Source: Pochonia chlamydosporia 170
Taxonomy: Eukaryota; Ascomycota; Sordariomycetes; Hypocreales; Clavicipitaceae
DNA length: 64,000 nucleotides
Direction: 5' to 3'
Assembly (NCBI RefSeq): GCF_001653235.2
Contig: NC_035792.1
Location: 4,402,001-4,466,000, forward strand
The notes below the pieces were generated by a model. That model saw only the letters and a list, made by a program, of their open reading frames with translations. It was not told the DNA's origin and searched no databases. Position numbers and translations under genes: made by a program. Shown piece by piece: positions 35,814 to 46,175 of this stretch. How positions within the stretch are numbered: the first letter of the stretch is position 1; each line of letters starts with the position of its first letter.

Positions 35814-37565
35814 ATGCCGCTCCTGCGATCGGTGGCCATACGCCAACGCACCACCAGAAGCACTCTAGCAGTGCTGAGCAGCCCATCATGGCAATCTCGA
35901 AGCTCATCTAGCTCTTCCACGCTCAATCATCTCCCCGAATCACGACTGAATCCCAGCCCTGACGACTACGCCTCCCCTAACTTTGCAGACAAAGCCGACC
36001 TAACAATCTATGCTGGACGTGGGGGAAACGGTTGCGTATCCTTCCTCCGCGAAGCCTTCCTACCAGATGGTCCTCCCAACGGCGGCGATGGAGGAGCTGG
36101 CGGAAACATCTACATCCAAGCAGCGCATGGCGAAACGTCACTACACAAGCTAGCAAGACGCCGGTTCATCCGTGCAGGACGCGGCAAACATGGCCAGGGA
36201 AGTGCAAAGGGTGGCGCACGCGGAGAAGATGTCATCATCACCGTCCCCGTAGGAACGATAGTCAGAGAGCTTGAAAGGGAGGATCCCGCCGCGGACGAAG
36301 CTATGAACATCAAGGCATACATGGCATTGCAAAAGCAGCGAAGAAAAGAAGAGCTTCTGCTCGAAGAGGAAAAGAGGAAAAGGGCAGAGGATCTCGGAGA
36401 GCTGGAAAATGAAGAGATTCTCGACAGAAAGGGCCGGCCAAAATTGGCGCCGGAAGAGGAAGAAGAAGACGTCGAAGTCGACGACCCAACCCGCCAGAAA
36501 TGGCTCCTATACCCTGGAATGTCCAAGTCCGAAATGAAAAGTACTTCATTTCCACGCCTACCACGCCGACACCCATTCCTCCAACAACCACCGGCCCCAA
36601 TCTATCTCGACTTATCGCGCCCTACGCCACGGCCTATCCTCCTCGCAGCAGGCGGAATAGGCGGCCTGGGAAACCCACACTTCACATCGCGAGAGCATCC
36701 CAAGCCTATATTCGCTACAAAGGGTGAAGAAGCCGTATCTATGAAAGTCACACTGGAATTGAAACTTCTCGCAGACGTTGGCCTGGTTGGTCTCCCAAAC
36801 GCAGGGAAGAGCACACTTCTGCGAGCATTGACGAACAGCCGTACTAGAGTGGGTAGCTGGGCATTTACTACGCTACAGCCCAACATAGGAACAGTAGTGC
36901 TGGACAAGTATTCTGGCCAACCCACGGCACGGAGCCACAAAAAGCCAAGCGTAGAGTCGGACGAGGCGTCAGACGCAGCCCTCGAGCATAGGACACGATT
37001 CACTGTTGCCGATATCCCAGGTCTTATTGAGGGTGCCCATCTGGATCGCGGGCTAGGAATCGCCTTTTTGCGTCACGTCGAACGAGCGGGCGTGCTGGCC
37101 TTTGTAATCGACCTGGCAGCAGGGGATGCAGTCACTGCACTGAACGCACTGTGGCGGGAGGTCGGTCTCTACGCTCAAATGCGGGACGAGGAGGAACGTG
37201 ATCGTGAGGCAGAGTCCAGAGTCGATTGGGACTTTGCATCGGATCCCTCCAGAGGACCGATTAACCTCATGAACGCAGAGTACTCCGGTTCTTCTGTGTT
37301 TGAAGGAGCTTCGACTCCGCCAGGCCTCCATATTGCCGGGAAGCCGTGGTTTGTGGTCGCCACCAAGGCGGATTTACCGAGCACGCAGGCGAACTTCAGC
37401 GAGTTGAAGGCGTATCTGGATAAGATCACGGATGGGCACGCTGCTCATCCGAGCGGTGTGGAGGGTGCTTGGACGAAGAAGTGTGCTGCTATTCCGGTGA
37501 GTGCAATTCATGGACAAGGCGTCGATAGGATAGTACATTGGACTGTAGGATTACTAGATGAGTAG
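35814..37565 (+). CDS. Obg-family GTPase, probably mitochondrial (Mtg2-like)
   Basis: Single exon, 583 residues. The first ~40 residues are Arg/Ser-rich without acids (RSVAIRQRTTRST), as in a mitochondrial targeting peptide. The Obg fold starts near residue 60 (LTIYAGRGGNGCVSFLREAF; GPPNGGDGGAGGNIY). It is interrupted at about residues 165-260 by an acidic and Lys/Glu-rich insert before ILLAAGGIGGLGNPHF resumes the fold. The G domain has G1 GLPNAGKST (~324), G2 FTTLQPNIG, G3 DIPGLIEGA, G4 TKAD and G5 SAIHG. A second, Ser/Lys-rich insert lies between G2 and G3. Mtg2 and relatives act in assembly of the large mitoribosomal subunit. The gene is convergent with NCL1, 270 bp away. Confidence 0.93.
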   Translation: MPLLRSVAIRQRTTRSTLAVLSSPSWQSRSSSSSSTLNHLPESRLNPSPDDYASPNFADKADLTIYAGRGGNGCVSFLREAFLPDGPPNGGDGGAGGNIYIQAAHGETSLHKLARRRFIRAGRGKHGQGSAKGGARGEDVIITVPVGTIVRELEREDPAADEAMNIKAYMALQKQRRKEELLLEEEKRKRAEDLGELENEEILDRKGRPKLAPEEEEEDVEVDDPTRQKWLLYPGMSKSEMKSTSFPRLPRRHPFLQQPPAPIYLDLSRPTPRPILLAAGGIGGLGNPHFTSREHPKPIFATKGEEAVSMKVTLELKLLADVGLVGLPNAGKSTLLRALTNSRTRVGSWAFTTLQPNIGTVVLDKYSGQPTARSHKKPSVESDEASDAALEHRTRFTVADIPGLIEGAHLDRGLGIAFLRHVERAGVLAFVIDLAAGDAVTALNALWREVGLYAQMRDEEERDREAESRVDWDFASDPSRGPINLMNAEYSGSSVFEGASTPPGLHIAGKPWFVVATKADLPSTQANFSELKAYLDKITDGHAAHPSGVEGAWTKKCAAIPVSAIHGQGVDRIVHWTVGLLDE

Positions 37566-37835
37566 GTATGCTGGGAATGTTGCAAAAGGGAAATGTATAA
37601 TATCGCTACTTTGTATGAGTGTGCTGGACTGTAGGATGATTAGATGAGTGGGCATGTGGAAGTCTTGCCAACAGGGCAAGTGTACAATATCACTACTTGT
37701 TACAACATGTATCGAGAGATTTGAAACAGAAAACTTTGTAGTATTCAACATATAACCTTTCCTAAACAGAGCATCCAGTCGTACACAACCAAAAATACAT
37801 ATCCCGTAATGCATCTACCCACATTGATATTCCTT

Positions 37836-40462
37836 TTACTCCGGGGACGGCAAATCCTCTACATCAGCATTATCCAAGGGCTGCTGCTCCTCCTTGGCCT
37901 CACTATCCTTTGACTTGCTACCATTCTGCTGGTCCTTGTGCTTATTCAACGTATTGTTGATCAAGGGGGTTGTATCGTTAAAGATTCTCAAGAGCATAGC
38001 CGCTCTGTCCTCCTTGGGAAGCATAAGATTCAACGAATGGATGCTCTTCCACAGGGGGAGAGCCACCCGCTCCGTGAACTCCGGGTCACCCGCCTCAGGC
38101 TCGACACGAAGAACGCAGCATCCCATGCCGACGTCACGCACTCTCTCGCCAATCTCGTCAAAGTTCTTCCAGTCGTCATCTGAGATACGGGGGAACATTT
38201 CGATGAGCAGCTTGCGAAGAGTCTCCTTCTTGTGTAGGTGGATGACGCGCGGTTCGCCAACGTATCCCTGGACGATGGGCATGCCTTCGGACTGGATGCG
38301 CCAGCGGCATACTTCAGCAGAAGGAGCATCCTGCTTCATGTACATCCGGACACCGCCGTGGACGAATCGCACGCCGCGGCCTTCGTTTTCAGTGAGAATG
38401 TCGCGGATGAGTGCGGTGGTGTAGTAGATGGCCTTGGCGGGCTCGCCGAGCTCGTTGCGCACCATGTACCGGTTGTCGGGGAAGCGAGTGGAGAGGCTGT
38501 AGAACTGCTTGATGTTCTGGATGACGGGGTGGGATGGATCGAGGTACTTGAATGGTTCTTCGGGGGGACCAGCTTTCTTGGGTTTTGTCACGGCTTCGGT
38601 GGGCTGGACAAGTGGTGCAGGAGTGGTGGCAGAGGAATCGGTTTCTGTCTTTGTCTTTTTGGCAGTTTGTTGCTCGCTGTCCTGGTCTTCAAGGGGTCTC
38701 TTAGTACCACCGTTTGTGGCAGCTTCGTCCATGGCGGCGTCTTCCTCTGGTTTTGAACCATTGCTCTCAGCAGCGACGGGAGTCTCGGCAGTGTCGGCTG
38801 GCTTTTCCTCTGTCTTCTCGGAAGCGGCTTGTGATTTCGCGATGTTGGCGGCCACGGCAGCGGCAGCAGCAGCAGTCTTGGGCTCGTTTTCATTTCGCGC
38901 CTTGAAGTCAGTCTTCTTCTCCAGGACGGTGATGAAGAAGCCACCGGTGTCCTGGAGATGAGGATAGACTCTCATGCAACGTTCGAGCGGCAAGTCATAG
39001 CACTCTGTTCCTTCCAACTTGGGGAACATGGTCTGGGAAACACGGCCAGGTACCACGCCGTCATTCTCGTCTCGGGCAAATGTCTCTACTTGCTCCCAGG
39101 TGTCCCACATGCGACAAGATTTATCCATAATCTTCCACTTTCTCATGCCGGGTCGTCTCACCAGCCCAGGGAGCTGATCAGCGCAGTCGAGAATCTCGAC
39201 ATTACCAGACCCTCCACAACGCTCAATTGCTGACGCAACGACGGACTCGTTCTCAACGGGGTTCATGCTGCAGGTAGAGTACACGACTCTGCCGCCAACC
39301 TTGAGTAGCTGGAGGGCTCGAACGAGAATCCGAATCTGAGTGGCGTGCAATCCGAGAGCATTGCCTGGTTGCCAGTCCTTCCAGAGGTTGGCGTTCTTTC
39401 GCAGAGTGCCATCGCCGGAACAGGGGACGTCTGCCAGAATGCGATCGAACTTGAGGTACGTAGGCTTGCCCTTGGAATCCGTTGTGGGCAGCTTGAGAGA
39501 TGGGAACTGCGTGGCGTCGTGATTTGTGACAATGAGGTTGGGGGACGAGAGACGCTTGAGCTGGTGAACAAGCATATGCCCGCGCTTGTAGTCGGAATCG
39601 TTGGCAATGAGCAGACCCGTAGCGCGGCCATTGTCCGACGGGTCAGCCTCCAGATCAGCTTCGATTTCCTCCTGAGTCTCATCTCCAAGATCCAGACCGT
39701 CCTCTTTGGCAAACTTGCGCAGAACTTTTCGCACACGTGCCTCCTCGCCGTGGTGAAGCATCTCGAGAAGCTGCGCCGACTTGCTTCCGGGAGCAGCACA
39801 CATGTCAAGGACAACCATGCCTGGGCGAAGATCCATCAGGCAAGGCGGAATCATGCTCACAACTTCTTGTCTGCTAATATTTCCCACAGTCGTCTCGGAG
39901 ACGAGGAACTTCTGGAATGCCGAGAAGGGAGGGAACTTTCGGACAACGTTCTTGGGAGTGGTCATCCACCAGGCCAGCTCGTCGGGGTACCACGGCACAG
40001 GCTTGGGCGGCTCAACAGGTCTGCCATCATAGTGCTCGATTTTCGTAATCTCGGGGATGTAGCGCGTCTGGAGGAGCCTCTTGACCGACAAAGCATGTCT
40101 GTATTTATGTTAGCAGGCGAGGATAAAATCGGCAGCTGGCGACCAGGACGCTGCATCTCACTCACCCTCGCGAACCGGTAAATCGAAAGCTGTTTGGCAG
40201 CTCACGTCTCAGAGCCTCCCAGTACTGCTGGTTCTCCTCTTCGGGCAGCTGGAGCAGGGTGTTGTAGTATTCCTCCAGCTTCTGGTTGTTCTTGTCGAAA
40301 GGCGCATAGTCGGTCCAGCCTGCGTCTCCGCGACCACCGCCGCGACCACCTCCGCCGCCACGTCGACCTTTGCCCTAATTGAAGACGAAAATCAGCACTT
40401 TGGGGATGTGTAGGGGATAATTGGATAAATGCGCTTCTTACCCGAAAGCTTTTCTTGCCCAT
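37836..40462 (-). CDS. NCL1: tRNA (cytosine-5)-methyltransferase Ncl1/Trm4 (NSUN2 type)
   Basis: Three exons on the minus strand, 40462-40442, 40374-40166 and 40098-37836, give 830 residues. Exon 1 is only seven codons (MGKKSFR). Exon 2 opens with an Arg/Gly run (RGGGGGRGGG) and reaches RFTGSRG, joining to HALSVKRLLQTRYIPEI. The Rossmann methyltransferase core has motif I VLDMCAAPGSKSAQLLEML, motif IV DVPCSGDG with the release cysteine, and motif VI YSTCSMNPVENE with the catalytic cysteine. A low-complexity Ala/Glu/Thr segment separates the core from a PUA-like C-terminal part (PIVQGYVGEPRVIHL). The family makes m5C in nuclear tRNAs; yeast Trm4 modifies positions 34, 40, 48 and 49. Both cysteines are present, so the enzyme should be active. 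Confidence 0.95.
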
Positions 40463-41214
40463 TGTTGCGGTTTAGTGTTGGGTGTTTTTGAGCTGTCAGA
40501 GGAAAAGTTCCACCAGCTTGACACTGCGAAAAAAAAAAAAAAGTTGAATTAATGGCCAGTTGCAGATGCAGCTCGTGCCCCGCCGCTGGTGGCTGTCCAT
40601 GCGACAAAGAACTTTGTCACTCGACTAGCGCCAACTTAGAACTTCAAAGTTACTAAGAAGCAAAATGGCTGGTTTCTCTCAGTCGCATGCTAGGAAGTGC
40701 CAGGCTGATACTTGTAAACACTCAAATTATCTGACGTGGAATTAATACTTGGCTGTGCGAAAATTCAATTGACCACATACTCTCAGCTTGACGGACACGA
40801 CACCGGCCCAGCACTATCCAAAAGTACGGAGTGAATATCTCTGGATTCCTGTCCCTCGTAGGTCAAAATCACAATTCACTGACATGCTGCTAATATAACT
40901 ACCAACAGAGCATTACATAGACATACTAACAGGGCTGTTATTGCGCGAAGCATAACTTACTTTAGGCATCAACACTCAACTTTTACGTAGAAGCTAACGG
41001 TTTGAACTTTCACTGCCAAGTAAAAGTTACTCCTATACCAAAGCAAACTCAACATTAAACTACCATTAGCTAGATAAATAAAGACAGTCCCAAACTCCTT
41101 AAGGCATACTCTTCCCTCTCTCTTCTTTCCCAGTACCTGCAGATTCTCATCGAAAAAAACAAGCAAACAATAAGCTAGCGTTTAAAACCCCGTTGCACTA
41201 CTTCATAATTCATC
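40463..41214. promoter_or_regulatory. Upstream region of NCL1 and of a possible small gene
   Basis: Contains a 14-bp A run at 40529-40542 and TACGGAGTG, one mismatch from the dispersed 9-mer, at 40825. An AGATAAATAAAG TATA-like box near 41072 and a CT-rich tract near 41110 precede the ORF at 41215. Confidence 0.45.
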
Positions 41215-41334
41215 ATGGTCTATGATCTGCAAGACGAGCTCATTGCTACCATTTGCTGGCGCATTGCCTACACTATCATCGGGTACCTCTTTCTCTGGTT
41301 CTGCGGCTGTCTTATCCGTGATGTCTTGGATTAG
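41215..41334 (+). CDS. Possible 39-residue single-pass membrane peptide
   Basis: ATG in a good context (TTCATCATGG) opens a 39-codon frame. It has an acidic start (VYDLQDE), one hydrophobic segment of ~24 residues (ICWRIAYTIIGYLFLWFCGC) and a short polar end (IRDVLD). A TATA-like box, a CT-rich tract and an A-rich leader lie upstream in the usual fungal order. No homologue is recognised. Composition and promoter layout are the only support, so it may be chance, or one exon of something larger extending towards 41574. Confidence 0.3.
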   Translation: MVYDLQDELIATICWRIAYTIIGYLFLWFCGCLIRDVLD

Positions 41335-41619
41335 CCTTCTTTCCTAATTCTCCCCATGATGGGAATGGGGACAGGATGGTTGGAGTCATGCTCGACATAC
41401 TATTTGAGCGAATATGAGGATGGTCTTGTAAGAATGCCTCATTGGGGTATTGTATATTACGGAATTTGTCGCCCTTGGGGTTTTGGGAACGAGGATATTA
41501 ATCCATTGGAGGGGATTGGTACACAAAAGGGCCGCCTCTTTGTGACAGGAGCGAAGCATTCAACACATCTTTGATGCTAAATTCATAAATTGGCCATATA
41601 CAACTGGCATGTATGCTAC

Positions 41620-44600
41620 TTATGTGCGAGGATTCCTTAGGAAATTAACAACACCGCTGCAATAACCCACCAAATCGTCTAGGCGATTGCACTCCTTCTC
41701 TTGGAAGCTCTTCCATTGCTCCAATGCGCCCAGGAGAGACTCGCTCTCCATAACAACGTCGAAATGTAGCCGGAGGAACACCGTCATCCAGGCTTGGGTA
41801 AGTTCGTAGTCTCTCCTCGCTCTCAGTTGCGTGGTCAGTGCTCGAATGAAATGAAGAAGCTCATTCGAATCGTCATCCCCGTTGCCAATTGACAGCGAAC
41901 GAAGCTCAAGGTCCGCACTTGACGGGGACAAGGACTTGAGATGCTCGACAAACGCGCCATCTTTGGTAGTGTTAGTAACTTGTAATTGCAGCTAAATGCG
42001 AAAATTGCAAAAAAGGGCAAAAGAAATAATACGTACAGTCGCCAGCTTCGGCCCCTTGACGCAGCTTTGACGAAAACTGTTCCTCGAAGCGCGCCTTGTC
42101 GAGTTTTGTGATTCGTGATTTGGATTCGTCCTCTGTAACATCCGTCGTACTCGGTTGGCCTAGTGCCTTGGAGCCTGTGGTCGAGGGTAGAAAGAAAGGA
42201 GCCTTTTCAGGGGCCTTTGGAGCTTCGGTTGGCTTATTTCGCTCCTTGATCAAGTCAAGATGCAACAGTGTTTGCCATCTACTCTTCGGAACTAAGCTCA
42301 ACGTGGTGAGCTCTGAGCTCAGTTGATCAACACTGGGAGCGATGATTGCATCATCCGCCTCTTCTTTGTCGTCCTCAAAGGCCGCCTCTAGCACACCTTG
42401 GTTTCCTTCTCCAGATACTGTCGGTGCAGAGACTTGCCCAATCTCCTTTTCTGAGATTTGCCTTGTTGGGACATGCTTGAATAAGGCTTTATTTGTCCAG
42501 ATTGCAACTCCAGGTTCGTCCTCAAGACTGGCAGCAAGATATTCGCCAGTAATAGACATGTCTAACGCAGTACAGGGTTTGCTCAGGCGAATTGCATCAA
42601 TAAGATGGCTGGTCGGCAGATCCCAAACTCGGATAGTCCTGTCGTTGGAGGCAGCAATGATCCATCGGCCATCGCTAGAGAAGCATATGTCGTTGATAGA
42701 TTCCTCTGGACCCCAAAATTCACGGATAGTTTTCTTTGTCTCCATATCGACAACGCGTATAGACATGTCATCACACGCGAATGCTAGGAGGTTGTTGGCA
42801 GCATGATACCTGCATGCTATGGGGTAAGTCATCGGCGCCCAGTCAAGTTGATCAAGCAGAGTTCCTGTCAAAAAGTCCCAAAACTTGATCTTGCCGTCCG
42901 AAGAGCAAGATATGACCATTTTGTTCATGGCATCTACAACTAGCCCTGTGACTGCCTTGGTATGTTTGCCAGTGCCTGGGAGAAACTTTTGCCCACTACC
43001 AGCCTGTAACTGGGCGACATCATCTGCCTGCCTCAACTGCTGGAGTCTGACTTGTCGAGCTTGTGAAGGTGTCAATCGGGAGGGAAATCTTTGTCGGTGC
43101 ACACCGGACTGCAGGTTGTACATGTCGATACTGCCACCTTCGGATCCGACCACAGCAAACGTTCCACAAGGACTAATCGCCACAGTTGACACATTGGTAT
43201 CATCGCCGGTGGGGAAAGCCCATCTTCCTGCTCTTTTCCGGCCCCAGAACCAAGTTCTGGCGTGGGAATCCCCTTTGTGTGCTGTCACAACACTTTCCCA
43301 GCCAGTCATGCCACTGATTTCGGCGTCGACTTTCTTCTTGCTGTCGCTGTGGCCCTTTTGCCATATTGGTGGGTTGCCTGGTATCGCACCGATGCCGCCA
43401 TCTCTGTTGAGGGACATTGCAATGCTCGTAATCTCAGGCGCTTTGAGGTCTTCTAGCAAGGTTGTCGGTCCATGAGCCAGCGGATTGGAAGCCAAAATAC
43501 CAATCTTCTTCGCCTTCTTGCGCAAATGCCCCTGACTTATTTCCGTGCTCTGACCGTCCCTACGCAGACTCCATCCCCAAAGACTTCTGTCACGGCCACC
43601 ACTCAGGAGCCACTTATTCCCAGACTCAGAACCATCAAAGTCAGTAGGCAAGAAATGCAGACAGTTAACAGGTCCGGCATGGCCACTCCGAGAGTGGAGG
43701 ATCCGCGGTATCGGAGAAAATGGCGTAGTGTCAAAAATCCAAGTCTTGAGTGAGTTGTCAAGTCCACTCGTCACAATGACGGGCTGGCCGGCCAAGAATT
43801 CCACCCTGCTAACACCTCCACGCACATTTTTGCCGTCACGGGATGGAGGGTTGTGAGCACCTCGCAGAACACCCATGACACGCCCACCCTTATTCAAGTC
43901 CCAAAACGTAACATCGCCAGTGGCACTGCTAGCAGTGGCCATGACACCATCCTTTCTGCCATCATGTCCGGCACCTGTTCCGTCGGTCCTGAAGGATATT
44001 GACTGGACTGGAGCCTCTGAGCTTCCAGCTTCGATCCGGATCACAGGCTTGTCCATCAGAACGTCAGTGATGATCATGGTGCCAGATGAGTAGGCAATCG
44101 CCATCAGCGACAATGCAGGGCTAGGCTCCAGGCAAGTAACAGAACCACAATCAGGCTCCGGGGGCAAGATTGTGTATATAAGCTTGCCAGTGCTGACATT
44201 CCAAATCTCTACCCATCCATCCTTACGCCCAACAAAGATCTTATTTAAGAAGGTGGGCATGCTAATGACGCCGCCAGTGATTTCGTTTCCACCTTTGTTC
44301 GTGGCCATAGTATTAATCGTGGTATAGTGTTCGAAAGTCGCACTTTTGAAAATTTCAATTCTCGTAGAGGCGCATGCAACTATCCAGGAACCCAAAACGA
44401 GGATTTGCTGAATCGGCTCATTGAGGTCGAGGGGTAATTCCAGCTGGTTCACTTTCTTTCCTCGCTGAAACACCCAGAGACCTTGAGCCTCGCCGTTCAT
44501 ACCATTCCCCCATGCTGCGAAAATGTTTTCTTTCCAAGCAAAAGTCGCAGTGATATTGGCGGGAGTTTGGGGGCGGGTGACAAAAACGAGATTCAATCCC

Positions 44601-44893
44601 CGGCGGAGGTCATAGGTTTGTAGGGCCTTGCCTACGGATGTCGTAATTTGGAATGTGGTTTTGCCTAGAGGTATTGATGTGAATGGAACACTTGTCGGTG
44701 AGACGAGGCCAACAGTCTGGATTGATAGAAGCGTTAGTTAATTAAGCTTGGATTGCACCAAAGGAATCAAGCTGGAACATACTCGGAATGGAGCAAAAAT
44801 ACGAGACGAATTGGCGGTTTCGTTGCCAGAGGATGCCTTGGACCTAACCTTCTGGCGCTTGACCAGAGGTCCATCCGGGTTTGAGTGAGGCAT
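41620..44893 (-). CDS. UTP21: U3 snoRNP / SSU processome WD-repeat protein Utp21 (WDR36)
   Basis: Three exons on the minus strand, 44893-44783, 44716-42037 and 41960-41620, give 1043 residues. After a basic leader (GPLVKRQKVRSKASS), two WD40 propellers fill residues ~50-700. Clear repeats include VTSGLDNSLKTWIFD, VISCSSDGKIKFWDFLTG, IRVVDMETKKTIREFWGPEE and DGRWIIAASNDRTIRVWDLP. The Utp21-specific C-terminal domain follows (SRWQTLLHLDLIKERNKP; PEKAPFFLPSTTG) and ends in a helical tail (LQARRDYEL-like; CNRLDDLVGYCSGVVNFL). Utp21 belongs to the UTP-B module, which joins nascent 35S pre-rRNA in the nucleolus for 18S processing. The gene is divergent from VIP1, and an RRPE-like element lies just upstream. 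Confidence 0.95.
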
Positions 44894-44998
44894 TGTTTTA
44901 TTTCCCAACGGAGTCGGTGGGACGAAGGCTCTCGTTGTCTGCCAACATCAAGCACAAACCGGCGCCTTTGCTGAACCACATCATCTCCAAAACGTTCA

Positions 44999-45007
44999 GA
45001 AAAATTT
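44999..45007. promoter_or_regulatory. RRPE-like element upstream of UTP21
   Basis: GAAAAATTT sits about 110 bp upstream of the UTP21 ATG. RRPE (AAAAATTT core) marks rRNA- and ribosome-biogenesis promoters in ascomycete yeasts and is bound by Stb3. A GAGATGATG on the minus strand beside it loosely resembles the partner PAC box. Confidence 0.4.
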
Positions 45008-45828
45008 GGGCGGTGAGAAGCACCAGATGGGTTTCTGCCAATTGCTGCCCCACTTCCCAAGTTGGTCAAGCCCATTCGCCAGCTGCCAGATTCTCGACCC
45101 CGCCACCAACGAAGCTGCTGGGCATGTGAGCACACGAGCACATGCCCAAATGCAGGGCTGTCATTAGTTCGTCAACGTCAAGACGAGCGGATGGCATGAA
45201 GGCAGATTATCAACACATGCACTCTGGTTCATAGGGGGTGTGCATGATTTTAGCAATCAATGGCGCAGAGGAACGGTTTGCACACATGAGACTAGTGCTG
45301 CACGGGGGACAACCCCAGCAATTGCATGTTGTTTGGGGAAGCATTGATCGGCCATTATTGGGTGAGAGAGAAGATCAGGGTTTTGTTTGGAAGCAAGATG
45401 GGATATATTTGGCTGCATATGCTCCCTCGCCTTCGGAGAGTTGATTTTGACTTGTTTTTCTGGAACCCTGCATCGAAAAAAAGGATCATAAATACGCACG
45501 CATGTTGTATAATCCAACCAGACATTCATCATTGCTCGCCAAGCGTTCTGCAGTTGACACGACGCAGACAAGACAGACAGACAGACGCATTCGGCGTTCA
45601 GTCTGGTCACAACTGCATCAGCATTCAGCAGCGGCCAACAGTCAAAGACCCAATCAATCAAGCAATCAATCAATCTATCCGCGCCGCTATTTGTTCAAAA
45701 TTTGATTGACCGCCTCGCTGGTTAATTGAGGCTGGACCGACATTTCTTCTTTACTTTGCCAGACACATTCATCGATAAAGTATTTGGCACTTGGACTCAT
45801 ACCAGGTCCGGGCAAGTCTCTGTGCTGC

Positions 45829-45849
45829 CATCATTCATCATTCATCATT
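45829..45849. repeat. Three tandem CATCATT units
   Basis: Exact 7-bp unit repeated three times in the divergent promoter. Confidence 0.8.
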
Positions 45850-45870
45850 CAGCCTGGTGTCATCCATGTC

Positions 45871-45905
45871 TGATCTGATCTGATCTGATCTGGTCCGGTC
45901 CGGTC
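45871..45905. repeat. 5-bp repeat TGATC/CGGTC, seven units
   Basis: Four TGATC units are followed by TGGTC, CGGTC and CGGTC, with period five kept while the unit drifts. It lies 270 bp upstream of the VIP1 ATG. Confidence 0.8.
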
Positions 45906-46175
45906 TGTCTACATCAAACCAAACTCATGTATGCATGCATGCAGGATCCCATCCCCCGGGTTCAATTCCAGCTGGGAACGTTGATCAAACGCTTTAAATT
46001 AGTTCCCCTCCATCTAGATGCTGCTGTTCCCACTTGAACATCCGGTCTCGCCACCATTACCATTAGCTCAGGTCCACGGCCATCCACTTCTGCTTGGCTT
46101 GGTCTTCCATCTGGTTGGCAACAGACTTTTTTTCAATCGGGAGCCCCAGTGCCACGACTACGGCCACCATCCGTC

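Larger units (their letters stand above)
44894..46175. promoter_or_regulatory. Divergent UTP21/VIP1 promoter, microsatellite-rich
   Basis: 1.3 kb between start codons. It carries an RRPE-like AAAAATTT on the UTP21 side. From 45560 to 45910 it holds GACA, AATC, CATCATT and TGATC short repeats, listed separately where clear. No ORF supported. Confidence 0.55.

Noticed and set aside
37836..40181. Long plus-strand frames opposite NCL1 (for example 39345-40181)
   Set aside because: Shadows of the methyltransferase exon, whose catalytic motifs lie on the minus strand.
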